From positions 1 through 43,842 of the forward strand of contig CANQJK010000007.1 of the NCBI GenBank assembly GCA_947624235.1: a stretch of 43,842 nucleotides of DNA. The letters are read 5' to 3'. How positions within the stretch are numbered: the stretch's first letter is position 1; each line of letters starts with the position of its first letter. The notes under the pieces were generated by a model. That model was not told the DNA's origin and made no database searches. It saw only the letters and a list, made by a program, of their open reading frames with translations. Below, in pieces: positions 35,901 through 43,842 of the stretch. Made by a program: the position numbers and the translations under genes. The stretch is from an uncultured Clostridia bacterium (GTDB taxonomy: Bacteria; Bacillota; Clostridia; Christensenellales; CAG-314).

Positions 35901-38900
35901 ACGTACACCGTCATCTACAACTACTCGGGTAGCTCCAACTACAACGTTACTACCGAGGGTAATGGCAACTACACGGTACTCAAACGCGCAATAACGATAG
36001 AGTTGAAAGCCCAAACTGCTTCCTACACGGGTAGCGAACCGCTGGTAAATCAAACCAAATGGAGCGCGATCGCTTTCGATACTGAATATTCGGAATACGC
36101 CTCTTACGCTGAACTTGTGTCTGAATTGAAAGAACAATCAGACTTCATTCTTGCAAGCGACAACGTTTCGTTTGCCACCAAACTGACAATTTCGAAGGTC
36201 AGTGGCGAAAATGCGGGAGAATACGATCTTGCCGCAAATTGCACCGACAACAACTATAACATCAAGTGGGTAAAAGCCAAGTTTACCATTACCGCTATCA
36301 CGTTGAAGGCTTATTTTGCCGGATACGAATCATTAACAGGCGAACCGTCGTGGCCGAGTTTTGTTTACGACAGAAACTCTCACGAACTGTCCGTCGTTTT
36401 GGCATACATTTCGGGCAGTGGCGTTTTGCCGTCACTGGGTGATAAAAACGGTTACACGGTCAGCAATGAATATACCCCCGTAAAAGCGGGAATTGACAGT
36501 CACGCATCATTTACAAACGCAGGTCAATACACCGTCACAGTCGATCTTGTAGGCGACGCAAAAACCAACTACAACTTTGGCGAGGGAACGACGCAAGTAG
36601 TGCTTCAATTTACAATAAAGCGTTCCGTGCAAAAAATTCTCGGTATTGATGACGTCACATTCAATCGTAGCGTTCAGCTACCCATCATCACATTTAATAG
36701 CGACAATGGTGGCGCCACTCTTGTCGAAAACGAGTGGGGCGTGTACTACGTTGCAACAAATGCGTTCCAAACGTTCGATATGCCGAGCGCAACGACAACG
36801 TTCTTTGGCGTACCCAGCTATGCGGATGTCTACACCGCGTATGTGATGTTGCTTGGCAACGCTCAAAACAACTTTGAAATAAAGTACGCAAACGAGTCGG
36901 ATAGAACGCTTTCGGGTGACAAAGAGGTAAAGGACACCGCGAGCAACTCTGTTGACGTGATAACGCACATCGACAGTGCAGACGATTCCTCGCCCACAAC
37001 AAAAATTCTGACAGGCGACGAACTCACCTTTGGCGCGGGTTGTTTGTGGCAAGGAACATACACCATCAACAGATTGAAGATAAGCGTTCGCCAAGTTACC
37101 AATACGGTGGTGTACGACTACGCGCCCAATCAAGGTAGCGACGTCGACACAACAGCCAACAACGGCAGACACCTCAACACCGCGTTGGAAATTGACTTCT
37201 TCAACGTGGGTGGCGCCGAGGCGGAAGTAGATGACGTTCCGTATCAAATTTACATCCTCAATGACGATGGCTCCATATACGCCGTGTTCCACTACACGTT
37301 GCACACGTGGGAGGGCAACTATGCCCACCTTGGACCGTGCACCGCCGAAAACCACAGTTTGTCAGGAAATCACAAACACATGCACTTCACCTACGAAGCA
37401 AGCGGTATCATCAAATGGGGCTGGGACAACAAAAACGTTGTGGCAGTGGGCGGCAAAACCGTTGGAGCTTGCATACAAGAACTGCGCGACGCATTTACAA
37501 ACGTAGGAAAGCACTCTTTGGTGCTTGTGCTGGATAACGCCAACTACATCATCGACGGCACGGACAATGCCTTTACCGAAAATGTTACACAGCCCGATTG
37601 GTACACAGGCTCCGAAAAAATAAGCCAAAACTTCACTTTCGAAATAACCAAGGCAACCATCAATCCCTTCTTGTTTGACAGCGCCGATGGCAAAAAGGCG
37701 CCTCTCAGTGGCGACAACTTGCAATTTACTTACGACGGAAAGTCGCACAAGCTGTGGGTGTGGTTTACCAACAACGACAACAACACGTCCGTTTTGCCCG
37801 ATAGCGAAACGCCCGTAAGCGACAAGGGCGGTCTTACTGCCACCAACTACTATGCTCAATTTGAGTACTCCGGTTGGAGTGGCAGTGCTACAACAAGCGA
37901 TGAAGTTAAAACAAAATCCGACGATTACAAGAACGTCGGCACCTACACGGTGAACATCGCCCTCAAAGAGGACGGCAACTTCCAATTTGTCGGCGGAGCA
38001 ACCTCTATGACGTTGACCTACAACATCAACGCCAAAGAGTTGGTGTTGACAGACAAACAACTCACATTTGAGTTTTATGCCGACTCTACGGGCAGTGACA
38101 AGAATGTCACGCTTGACCGCGAAAACGCAAGTATCATAGGTGTTTACAGATACATTGCGTCCAACTGGGAGCCTATCGAAAACGTATTGTACGGTGGCAA
38201 GGCGCTCACAAGAGTTGCAGACCTCAAAGGCGACTACTCATTGGCATACAGGGACAACCTCAACGCCTCCGACGAAAAAACCACGGCAACCGTGACCATC
38301 ACATTTGCCAACAACTACAATGGCGCGGTAACGCTTAAATTTACCATTTCGCCCAAGTCTCTCGGTACGGCTAAATATAACGACGAAACGATCGACGGCA
38401 ACGACGAACAAATTTCCGAAAGCCAGTTGACAGAGGCGAGCAAGAGTTTCGTCTACACGGGCATTCCTTTGTCCTATGCGACGAGCTTCAACTATACGCC
38501 GAGTGAAGATCGCGTTGTTGCTATGCGTCAGGGTAGCGACTACGACATAGAAGTGTATTTCAAGGGCGCTGATGGCAGTTGGAGTGATGTCAAAGACGTT
38601 ACTAATGCGGGTACATATCGCCTTGTTGCAACAGGTAGAGTCAACTATGTTGATACCTACGTTGTGGAGTTCACCGTGGGCAAAGCCACCGTTGAACTGG
38701 TAACGCCTGCCCACAAGACCTTTAACCGCGAGGAACAAAATGCGGATATCGCATTTACCAACGTTAACGACGGTAACAGCGTCGTTCCGTCGAAAGAGAA
38801 AAAAGAGTATGACGCACCTGTTTACTCGATCGTTGAGGGCACCAACGCCAAGTTGGGTAGTGCAAAGCTCCCGTTCAACGCAGGTACATACAATGTCTCT

Positions 38901-41900
38901 GTGACGCTCACCTCGTCCAACTTCCAGTTTGAGGGTGGTAGCAACACGGGCACGGTACAATTTGTCATCGATCCGTTGGAAGTATATGCAGGACAAGTGT
39001 TGACAGACGCCTACTACGACGGCACCTCTCATTTCTGGGGCGACCTTGTAGGCGCACCGACGTCGAGATACGGCGGTAACGGCGCTTGGACATTCAACTT
39101 CCGTTCGCTCACAGGCACCGATGTTTCGGGCATGGGCTACACAATAACCTTCGATAAGGTTGTCGTCACGTTAGGTGGCTATGCAGACGGCGCATTGCTT
39201 GACGACAGCTTCACGTTGGACGGCAAAGAGAGCGATTGGGACGCAGTCAAAGCGCTCCGTCTGTTTACTAACGTCAACTGGGCCGAAGGCGTCAAACCCT
39301 ACAAATTCACATTGGGTATTGCCGACGGCAACTACAAACTTGCCGACTCTCAACCGACCGAATTCGAATTTACCGTCGTTCCGTCGGTCATAGTCGTTGA
39401 CAGTATTCCGAGCGAAACCTACAACGCACTTCCTCACACGCCCAAAGTGACCTTCTCACTGCTCAACACAAGCACTTTGACGCATGAACAAGTCAACGAT
39501 GAGTTGGAAGGGCAGTTCACGCTCAAATACAGGGTAGGCACTAGTGACGCATTCGGCGACAATGCTCCCGTGGACGTTAACAGATATCAGGTAGAAGTAA
39601 CCGTCAACAACCACAACTACGCATTTGACCGTAGCGGTGCGTCCGTCAACGCGCAAAACTTCTTCGATATCAACCCGTTGAATATCGACAGTGAAGATAT
39701 CGACAAGCTTGTGTTCACTTTGCAAGACAAGGTGTACACAGGTACCGCCGTCGAATCGAAGATAATCAAAGTTAAAGTTACCATTGGCGAAAAGACCATT
39801 ACCTTCAAACAGGGCGCAACCGACGAAAACGAAGTTGAGTTGAACGAGAACCTGTTTAAGATAACAGGTTACAACAACAATACTCACGCAGGCGAAGCCA
39901 ACGCAACCATACAGGCGGGTGGCAACTTTACGGGCAGTATAACGGTGAAAAACGCATTTACAATTGCACCGCGTAACATTATCGTCCGTATCGAGAACCG
40001 CACGTCCGTTTATGGAGAAAACCTCACTCTGAGCGATGTTGAGACCGTCGGCTGGTCGCTCGTCGATCCGTCGCAATATGCCACTTACAAAGATAAGTGC
40101 CCCGATTTCGTTTGGAACTGGGAGGAAGATTGGAGCGACGTATCTGGCAATCGCAAAAACTATATCGTTTACAGAACAGATAGCCTTGGTATTTCTCTCG
40201 ATATCAATGGCGGTAAATACAACGCGAAAAAGGACGGCAAGTTGCTCGTCGGTACTTATTCGATAACCGACCACAGCATTTCGCTTGCTTCGACATCCGA
40301 CTACAACATCACCTTTGTGGGCGATTGGGCAGGAGAGGACGACTACAACGGCAAAGCGGGTACCTACACCGTAACACAGCGCGAGATCGTTCTTACTATC
40401 GGCGACAAGTCGTTTGAATACGGCGACTACGATAAAGACGCTATAACAAATGGCAAGATGCTCGACTTGAACGAATTGCTCACGGACAGCTACAACAACC
40501 TTGGTTATACAGGTGTTGCAATTCTCTCCACCGACAAGGATACATTGTTCAAAGGCATCACCCTTTCCATTGTTCACAACGACAATTGGAGCAAGGGCAC
40601 AAAACCGTGGCTCAATGCAGGTAGCTATGCTATCATTGCCAAATTCGATAATTCCGAAACATCAGCCACTTGCTACATCGACGGCAAAGCGGGCGAAAGC
40701 TACCGTGTGGGCGATCAATACAAGATAACGCTTGCAGGTAACTTTGACGGCACAGGCAATTACGGTTCGGACAGCGGTTTCGATATCGACGCCGACACCC
40801 CGTACAGCGGACACGCAGGTGTCTTTACGGTGACGTCGCGCCAGATCACTATCACGGTAAATCACATTCAGCACGAGTACAACGGCGAAGAACCTACCAC
40901 GGACGAAATGACGTGGCAGTTGAAAGCGGGCAGTAACCTTGCCGAGGGCGACGAGAAATCCATTCTCGGCGTCAAATTGTCAAAAGCCTCGGGCGTGAAC
41001 GTTGGTTTCTACTCCGTCACAGGCGCTTATACGACAACCGGTAGCTACATCGTCACCTTTGAGGAATACGAAAACGCCGTGGAGATCACCAAACGTCAAA
41101 TAATCGTGACGTTGAACAAGCAAACTTCCGTCTACGGCGAAGTAGAGGCTGTCGGTAACGTTGAGGGCGACAACTGGACTGCAAAATTAAGTCCCGATAG
41201 TAGCTACAAGGATGGCGACGCTATCGTCACGCCGTCAGGAACGAAGACACGCGACGATCTTCAAATCAAAATCACAAAAGAACTGGGAGCGAATGTCGGC
41301 TTCTACGACCTTGAACCCTCCTATACCAACAACAACTACGCAGTGACCTTTGAGGGAACGGCGAAAAACTACGAGATCATAAAGCGTCACATCATCATCA
41401 AAATTAGCGACAAACAGTCCTACTACGGCGTAGCGCTCGACATCAGCGACGTGATCGACCACGTTTGGAGCGTGGTGGAGGACGAGTCCGCCTATACAAG
41501 CGAAACGTTGGAGAAGAACTGGACGGGAACAGCTCACTACAACAAAGAGAACCTCGGCGTAAAACTCAAAATCGCTTCGGCGGATTACACGGACGCAAAC
41601 AGCGTGCTCAAAGTTAAGGCTGGCGGTTACGCAATTATTGTGGACGGTAGCGAGCTTAACCCCAACTACGAGTTCTACTTCAAGGGCGCGTGGTCGGGCG
41701 AAGGCGAGTACGATGCCGACCATCAATATGCAAGTCACGCAGGCATTTACACAGTCAAGAAGCGCGAGATCACCATCACGCCCATTGACGCAAACAGTAT
41801 CTACGGCGAAAAGTCAGCGTCCGCTATCAACGAAGAGTTGAGCGGGCAAAGCGCTTGGACCGCAACTTCTGTCTACGCAGGCGACGCAATTTTGTCCGCC

Positions 41901-43842
41901 GACCTCGAAGCCCTTGCAAAGTGCATAAGCTTTGCGGTGCAGTACGTCGACACGTTGGATATCGCCACAAGCGGTTACTTGCACGCCAAAACTTACAAAG
42001 TGGTGGGCACCTTTGCTGAACACGACAATGACGTTTGCAACAACTACTCTGTCAAGTTTAGCGGTAGTTGGGCAGGCGGAACAGACGGCACCTACACCGT
42101 CAACAAGAGAGCTGTCACGCTTACGATCCTTCCGGACGTGATGACCTACGAATACGACGGAGAGGAACACATCGACATACTTGACTTTGGCGAAGAGTAC
42201 GTTGGCAAACAGTGGACTTTGAAAGACGTGTTTGGCACGGTCGCATTAGCCACAAAGTTGCCCGATAGCGATAGTAAATATGTGGACGACACGCTTGAAA
42301 CGCTCGGCATCAATCTCACCAAGGACGCGGGCGCAACAGTTGCTCCGTATTCCGTATTGGCAAGCGCTACAAACCGCGACTACGATGTCACTTTCGTAGG
42401 CACATCCAACTGCGTACATATCACTCCGCGCAAGGTAGTTGTCACTATCAACGACCAATACGCCATTTACGGCGAAAGTGAGGACATCGACAAAGAGCGT
42501 GGCGACGAACACGGCTGGACAATGAGTCTTGCCGAGGACAGCGTATATTACGGCAAGGGCATTGACGCTCTTGTCGGAGACGTGAGCACGCTCAACATCA
42601 ATCTGTTCAAAGATTTGGGCAGAGATGTCGGCACATACGCAATTTACATAACGTATAGCAACAGCAACTACGGCTTCACGCTCAAAGGATCCTGGACGGG
42701 CAGTGGCTCTTACAGCGACGGTTCGCTTTACAGGGAGCGTGCAGGCACATACAACATTGTCAAACGCAAGATCGAGGTGGAAATTCTCGGTCAAAGTAGC
42801 GTATATGGCGAAAAGCCCAACCTTTCCACTGCACGCAACACGGCTTGGCGACTTAAAGAAGGCGCATACACACCCGATTACGGCGAATTAAACGACAAAC
42901 TTGTTGGTAGACTCAATCCCAACACAATTCTCAGTAGCGACTTGTTGAATATCCAATTTAACACGTCGGCAGACAACGCAACACACGTTGGCGAGTACGG
43001 CAAGATCACCGCATCGTGCAAAAACGACAACTACGAAGTTACGTTCTTGTGGGATAGCGGTTATTGGACGGAAAACGATGGCAAGATCGTCACGTCTACA
43101 AAACTCTCTCCCGACGGAGAAGGCGTTGTTACGGCGGAAAAAGCCGTCAAAATAGAAAAACGTATCATTTCTATCAACCTGTACAGCATAACGCTCAAAT
43201 ACGGCGAATTGCCCGATGACTCAAAGCTCGTAGATGTAGGCGGTCACCAAGAGTTGGTGTTGGATAACACCCAAGGCACACACTGGCAGGTTCGCAGTGC
43301 TATCAACGGCACAGGCAGTGCGCTTGTAAACGGCGACACGATTTCGCTTGTGATTGGCATTTGGATGTACAAGGACGGCGAGGGTAGCCCCTTCAAAGCA
43401 GGCGTATATGTGGCTGACGCACAGTACTGCTATGTTTACGCACGCGTAATGACCACAGAAGATGTTAGTAGTGGTGCTTTCAAAGGTCGCGACGCGACAA
43501 CCGACAACTACGAAGTTGTGGTAATGGGCGACACTCAATTTGCAGGAGTTCGTGATCCCAGTGGCGAATACACCATTGATGTTGGCGAAGAAGAATACAT
43601 AAGTCAAGCCGCAGCCTTGAATTTGCAAAAACGCGTCGTTACCTTCACTCCCAACAGCACGTCGGTAGAATACGGCACGCCTTATGCGGAAAAATCGATC
43701 GAGTGGACGGCAGGCGGAGACGGTTACTACGAAGCCGACCGCGAGTTGTTCTTGTCCCTCGGCGAGGTCAGGTTCAAGACAGAACCGCCCAAGAGCACTT
43801 CGGGCTTCATCAAGGTGGGCGTATATACGCTTGAATTGAAAC
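29922..43842 (+). CDS. Giant exported MBG-repeat protein (partial, open at right edge)
   Basis: At least 4,640 residues with no stop in frame to the end of the window. ATG 29922 has GGGAG eight bases upstream. Residues 1-68 are a long signal peptide: a basic N-terminus, a hydrophobic core around 38-58 and a probable cleavage after FALA (68). Residues about 480-745 show right-handed beta-helix repeats (GGSIFGN, GGEITNN, GKITDN, GGAIYG). From about residue 1,245 onward there are MBG/YDG-like repeats of roughly 85-155 residues. Each opens with a strand plus [I/V/E]YG[E/D] and often ends AGxYTV with an NNYxVTF core; at least 17 such YG motifs are visible (for example near 33711, 34171, 34532, 34921, 40006, 41131, 42801, 43668). 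It is probably a surface-exposed adhesin or stalk. The anchor (LPXTG, SLH or other) lies beyond the window. Confidence 0.88.
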   Translation, partial: MRETNKKKNTRSYQRNVQTNKRGGAAAITPQRRKQLVTFAALTMVVALLLASLIGAMTSVVSPDFALAATNSPYAETAHVGEGIGEENGEQYKYSGVNSMVGTLISWKNYTSHTESLGNWFIDDTGFIVWGSSGGSRNPTLTYAVPQNNSLSSIKLIKANNGANGLSASSTIKPAKAGSENVTLSNWHSQDNELGAYFTIGHAGASPSEMAADWNRAILAASHYSKSGLLQNEEFGSLNPATAEQDNKNLWTDTWSDNFAVNDQLKGFGAQQNATIANNTYVYIKLMEDWVAPIVNDAQTRYVEEAATAGAFNFGSNDKANSVQKPGTKYDFPENEGASSTSGPRFSLGTSFSGKNSISNINHGSMTYNQFTIGLSEEPFSFGRLSIPDNCYVILDLNGHTLDRNLDSFDLAENQDIHLNVICPSIFLVGNAARLEVFDSSATKDNPAGEGKITGGVGINGDGIIEGCPPDYVTRAGKPAYDVNAWGNSLKGGGIKLAPRAEFTLHSGTICGNSAIYGGAIYGTGNNYIYIYDGVMTGNTAAKGGATYLSQASYMVLNMFGGSISGNGTDWTRFSHYIHVFEKNQVTDFGIAVPSEWQQAGAGNGQRLFELNKQAFINVIAYARGTSGKTGHNVKSGEVNSEGGGVCVFENAFFNMYGGSIFGNYSLEYAGGVNVNKNSFFKLYGGEITNNVVTGEERLITGAQIVEPGAKEPSTPTANVGGGGVNMFQDSAGIYLNGPGKITDNYTCNNKFDRSVPFTVESIAEYISTNKEILADSNLYLSLTTQSHDQTPFSASQHLYPEIKVQGPLYKNAQCVAQISITPAAGIEAGGYIMRQFYPFGWQDNPNEQVKGNDGTTNGPRPLISNGVDESSHAKNQFGEDNTTAFNLRKYLTTGATSGYVDGFLFTDGGTSIVAGTGSDEGWYMALGTKQQSNLPAEWQYYDSTIDLSTNSPKGWTKAETSAGTGTGFTLVYNGKDRKYDIRVLIDRDQLTQDSSGGLSGKYYLYYDYYTIIDPITGKETVDGSNQVIKYYYYENKDAVSRGDYTNILHITSGYDSDYNEIEHKNVIYASERYDRLGYRFTIRDDIKKLVGGSGVATPFNETDKSIANPNYATMKLDRATLMISQLQLAAIERFYDGTDDFYIPTDTIREGVLTGKAPDDQENLVLRFSAEKNGYVAGQLKSPDVGINSVSLGIIIDEIGRQENHEDHDGNTFPDKCLLANYMLYDLNTGTMYPAEDRGEMSVTLQVTVTPKPITIKFDPQTVEYGSVPVFGDEWSTVAGQPSVSNAYKDNINDLFNPAEQKYPEDEGFDPNALGTDGKFAAVDITAHTHNPENKALTVYEILGWNFTSLFAENSSIGSYAYNFLYSNNNYAVTYSFNGTLTSAIPSGTTVNGVILNDLFTVTPRNIQLTVPNQTSIYGEALAELQITEYKHLSAKGSDWTEDEETAVISGDSLNTNLRIVATNDDYNTGNPNGALMVNTYAIALTADGVNLNPNYNVVQIKDAEGKIKPMEDRFNVATYTVTVRKITISPVNLTQVYGDSPASWNYKVTATDVAGNNITGDVILNADKDKLIKFTTNGASTDTISYSRADSTNNNAGSYQITLTYYPERTGTATNGKTQMSSNYEVQVVNDDDGDDSHCTERQMVGVYKIDKRIVNINIVSSQSSVYGENFNLQSTNTYWQAITTTNGDRSKGIIISGDEGIFNDGITISFAEEGWGNTASTQLLAGNKYLPVGQYAIKGTASADINKNYEVVFTGEWNSSMNATYPHEEGNNIYAYYSITKRPIIIAPSTLSSEYGDDLVDYTKIVLDGFVPQTYKSVPIWTASCTFDSVVRDGMDEIKIKPDAFKLMKDGSHSLTSTDNVSSAYIIQMSAYASLVEDNPNYNISFTNGQYSITARQVKLSSQNGHTIYGLQKGDEVVGFTAKRLRTTDIFGEELTKTAPFVSAEGTRFSGTISKDSSGSVTVTIEDGVTVVVTIVGYTGNRTNQYLNAGTYTVIYNYSGSSNYNVTTEGNGNYTVLKRAITIELKAQTASYTGSEPLVNQTKWSAIAFDTEYSEYASYAELVSELKEQSDFILASDNVSFATKLTISKVSGENAGEYDLAANCTDNNYNIKWVKAKFTITAITLKAYFAGYESLTGEPSWPSFVYDRNSHELSVVLAYISGSGVLPSLGDKNGYTVSNEYTPVKAGIDSHASFTNAGQYTVTVDLVGDAKTNYNFGEGTTQVVLQFTIKRSVQKILGIDDVTFNRSVQLPIITFNSDNGGATLVENEWGVYYVATNAFQTFDMPSATTTFFGVPSYADVYTAYVMLLGNAQNNFEIKYANESDRTLSGDKEVKDTASNSVDVITHIDSADDSSPTTKILTGDELTFGAGCLWQGTYTINRLKISVRQVTNTVVYDYAPNQGSDVDTTANNGRHLNTALEIDFFNVGGAEAEVDDVPYQIYILNDDGSIYAVFHYTLHTWEGNYAHLGPCTAENHSLSGNHKHMHFTYEASGIIKWGWDNKNVVAVGGKTVGACIQELRDAFTNVGKHSLVLVLDNANYIIDGTDNAFTENVTQPDWYTGSEKISQNFTFEITKATINPFLFDSADGKKAPLSGDNLQFTYDGKSHKLWVWFTNNDNNTSVLPDSETPVSDKGGLTATNYYAQFEYSGWSGSATTSDEVKTKSDDYKNVGTYTVNIALKEDGNFQFVGGATSMTLTYNINAKELVLTDKQLTFEFYADSTGSDKNVTLDRENASIIGVYRYIASNWEPIENVLYGGKALTRVADLKGDYSLAYRDNLNASDEKTTATVTITFANNYNGAVTLKFTISPKSLGTAKYNDETIDGNDEQISESQLTEASKSFVYTGIPLSYATSFNYTPSEDRVVAMRQGSDYDIEVYFKGADGSWSDVKDVTNAGTYRLVATGRVNYVDTYVVEFTVGKATVELVTPAHKTFNREEQNADIAFTNVNDGNSVVPSKEKKEYDAPVYSIVEGTNAKLGSAKLPFNAGTYNVSVTLTSSNFQFEGGSNTGTVQFVIDPLEVYAGQVLTDAYYDGTSHFWGDLVGAPTSRYGGNGAWTFNFRSLTGTDVSGMGYTITFDKVVVTLGGYADGALLDDSFTLDGKESDWDAVKALRLFTNVNWAEGVKPYKFTLGIADGNYKLADSQPTEFEFTVVPSVIVVDSIPSETYNALPHTPKVTFSLLNTSTLTHEQVNDELEGQFTLKYRVGTSDAFGDNAPVDVNRYQVEVTVNNHNYAFDRSGASVNAQNFFDINPLNIDSEDIDKLVFTLQDKVYTGTAVESKIIKVKVTIGEKTITFKQGATDENEVELNENLFKITGYNNNTHAGEANATIQAGGNFTGSITVKNAFTIAPRNIIVRIENRTSVYGENLTLSDVETVGWSLVDPSQYATYKDKCPDFVWNWEEDWSDVSGNRKNYIVYRTDSLGISLDINGGKYNAKKDGKLLVGTYSITDHSISLASTSDYNITFVGDWAGEDDYNGKAGTYTVTQREIVLTIGDKSFEYGDYDKDAITNGKMLDLNELLTDSYNNLGYTGVAILSTDKDTLFKGITLSIVHNDNWSKGTKPWLNAGSYAIIAKFDNSETSATCYIDGKAGESYRVGDQYKITLAGNFDGTGNYGSDSGFDIDADTPYSGHAGVFTVTSRQITITVNHIQHEYNGEEPTTDEMTWQLKAGSNLAEGDEKSILGVKLSKASGVNVGFYSVTGAYTTTGSYIVTFEEYENAVEITKRQIIVTLNKQTSVYGEVEAVGNVEGDNWTAKLSPDSSYKDGDAIVTPSGTKTRDDLQIKITKELGANVGFYDLEPSYTNNNYAVTFEGTAKNYEIIKRHIIIKISDKQSYYGVALDISDVIDHVWSVVEDESAYTSETLEKNWTGTAHYNKENLGVKLKIASADYTDANSVLKVKAGGYAIIVDGSELNPNYEFYFKGAWSGEGEYDADHQYASHAGIYTVKKREITITPIDANSIYGEKSASAINEELSGQSAWTATSVYAGDAILSADLEALAKCISFAVQYVDTLDIATSGYLHAKTYKVVGTFAEHDNDVCNNYSVKFSGSWAGGTDGTYTVNKRAVTLTILPDVMTYEYDGEEHIDILDFGEEYVGKQWTLKDVFGTVALATKLPDSDSKYVDDTLETLGINLTKDAGATVAPYSVLASATNRDYDVTFVGTSNCVHITPRKVVVTINDQYAIYGESEDIDKERGDEHGWTMSLAEDSVYYGKGIDALVGDVSTLNINLFKDLGRDVGTYAIYITYSNSNYGFTLKGSWTGSGSYSDGSLYRERAGTYNIVKRKIEVEILGQSSVYGEKPNLSTARNTAWRLKEGAYTPDYGELNDKLVGRLNPNTILSSDLLNIQFNTSADNATHVGEYGKITASCKNDNYEVTFLWDSGYWTENDGKIVTSTKLSPDGEGVVTAEKAVKIEKRIISINLYSITLKYGELPDDSKLVDVGGHQELVLDNTQGTHWQVRSAINGTGSALVNGDTISLVIGIWMYKDGEGSPFKAGVYVADAQYCYVYARVMTTEDVSSGAFKGRDATTDNYEVVVMGDTQFAGVRDPSGEYTIDVGEEEYISQAAALNLQKRVVTFTPNSTSVEYGTPYAEKSIEWTAGGDGYYEADRELFLSLGEVRFKTEPPKSTSGFIKVGVYTLELK

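Noticed and set aside
30403-43628. Many short open frames on both strands within the giant gene
   Set aside because: All are shadows of the single continuous frame that begins at 29922 and has a signal peptide and repeat domains.

Overview
The window reads as chromosomal DNA of an anaerobic Gram-positive bacterium of the Bacillota (Clostridia-like). The basis is strong AAGGAGG-type ribosome binding sites, sigma-A promoters (TTGACA/TATAAT), an anaerobic-type glycerol-3-phosphate dehydrogenase cluster, an orphan radical-SAM activase and a very large exported MBG-repeat protein. The exact lineage cannot be named from the sequence; an uncultivated gut or rumen Clostridia lineage is an inference. 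No rRNA, tRNA, CRISPR array, transposase or phage gene was seen.

Layout. Positions 1-816 are AT-rich and non-coding, with three degenerate ~115-bp tandem repeats. Positions 817-5359 are a tightly packed glycerol operon: FAD glycerol-3-phosphate dehydrogenase with a BFD-type [2Fe-2S] domain, an FAD/NAD oxidoreductase, a small four-Cys protein (DUF1667) and glycerol kinase. After a hairpin-rich leader comes a membrane-anchored alpha/beta hydrolase (5572-7833). It is followed by a metallophosphoesterase that appears leaderless, two tandem DegV fatty-acid-binding paralogues on the minus strand, a divergent membrane-anchored XRE regulator that also appears leaderless, a DUF975 membrane protein and a Nudix hydrolase whose 3' end is duplicated downstream. 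Next are pyruvate kinase (minus), pseudouridine-5'-phosphate glycosidase overlapping a radical-SAM activase, a HAD protein, and an ArsR regulator divergent from a 72-residue membrane protein across a 30-bp palindrome. recF (minus) then diverges from a gyrB-gyrA-argS operon. A cvpA gene and about 1.2 kb of repeat-rich spacer lead into a giant exported protein that starts at 29922 and is still open at the right edge, at least 4,640 codons long.

What stands out. (1) The promoters of the giant gene and of the DUF975 gene share a G9 tract filling the spacer immediately before the -10 box, which suggests slipped-strand variation of promoter spacing. (2) Two genes have the same geometry TTGAYA-N17-TAYAAT-N6-ATG with no Shine-Dalgarno sequence, as expected of leaderless transcripts. 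(3) GyrA carries Ile and Glu at the two main quinolone-resistance positions. (4) Intergenic DNA holds several repeat families: palindromic ~80-bp elements, a ~209-bp tandem repeat, and recurring CGGCTTGAA-type hairpin terminators.

How the genes fit together. The glycerol operon feeds glycerol into lower glycolysis, and pyruvate kinase sits later in the same route. DegV, pseudouridine catabolism and Nudix cover lipid and nucleotide salvage or housekeeping. gyrBA, recF and argS are core replication and translation genes. The giant MBG protein is probably the main surface-exposed or adhesive product and the likeliest target of phase-variable expression.
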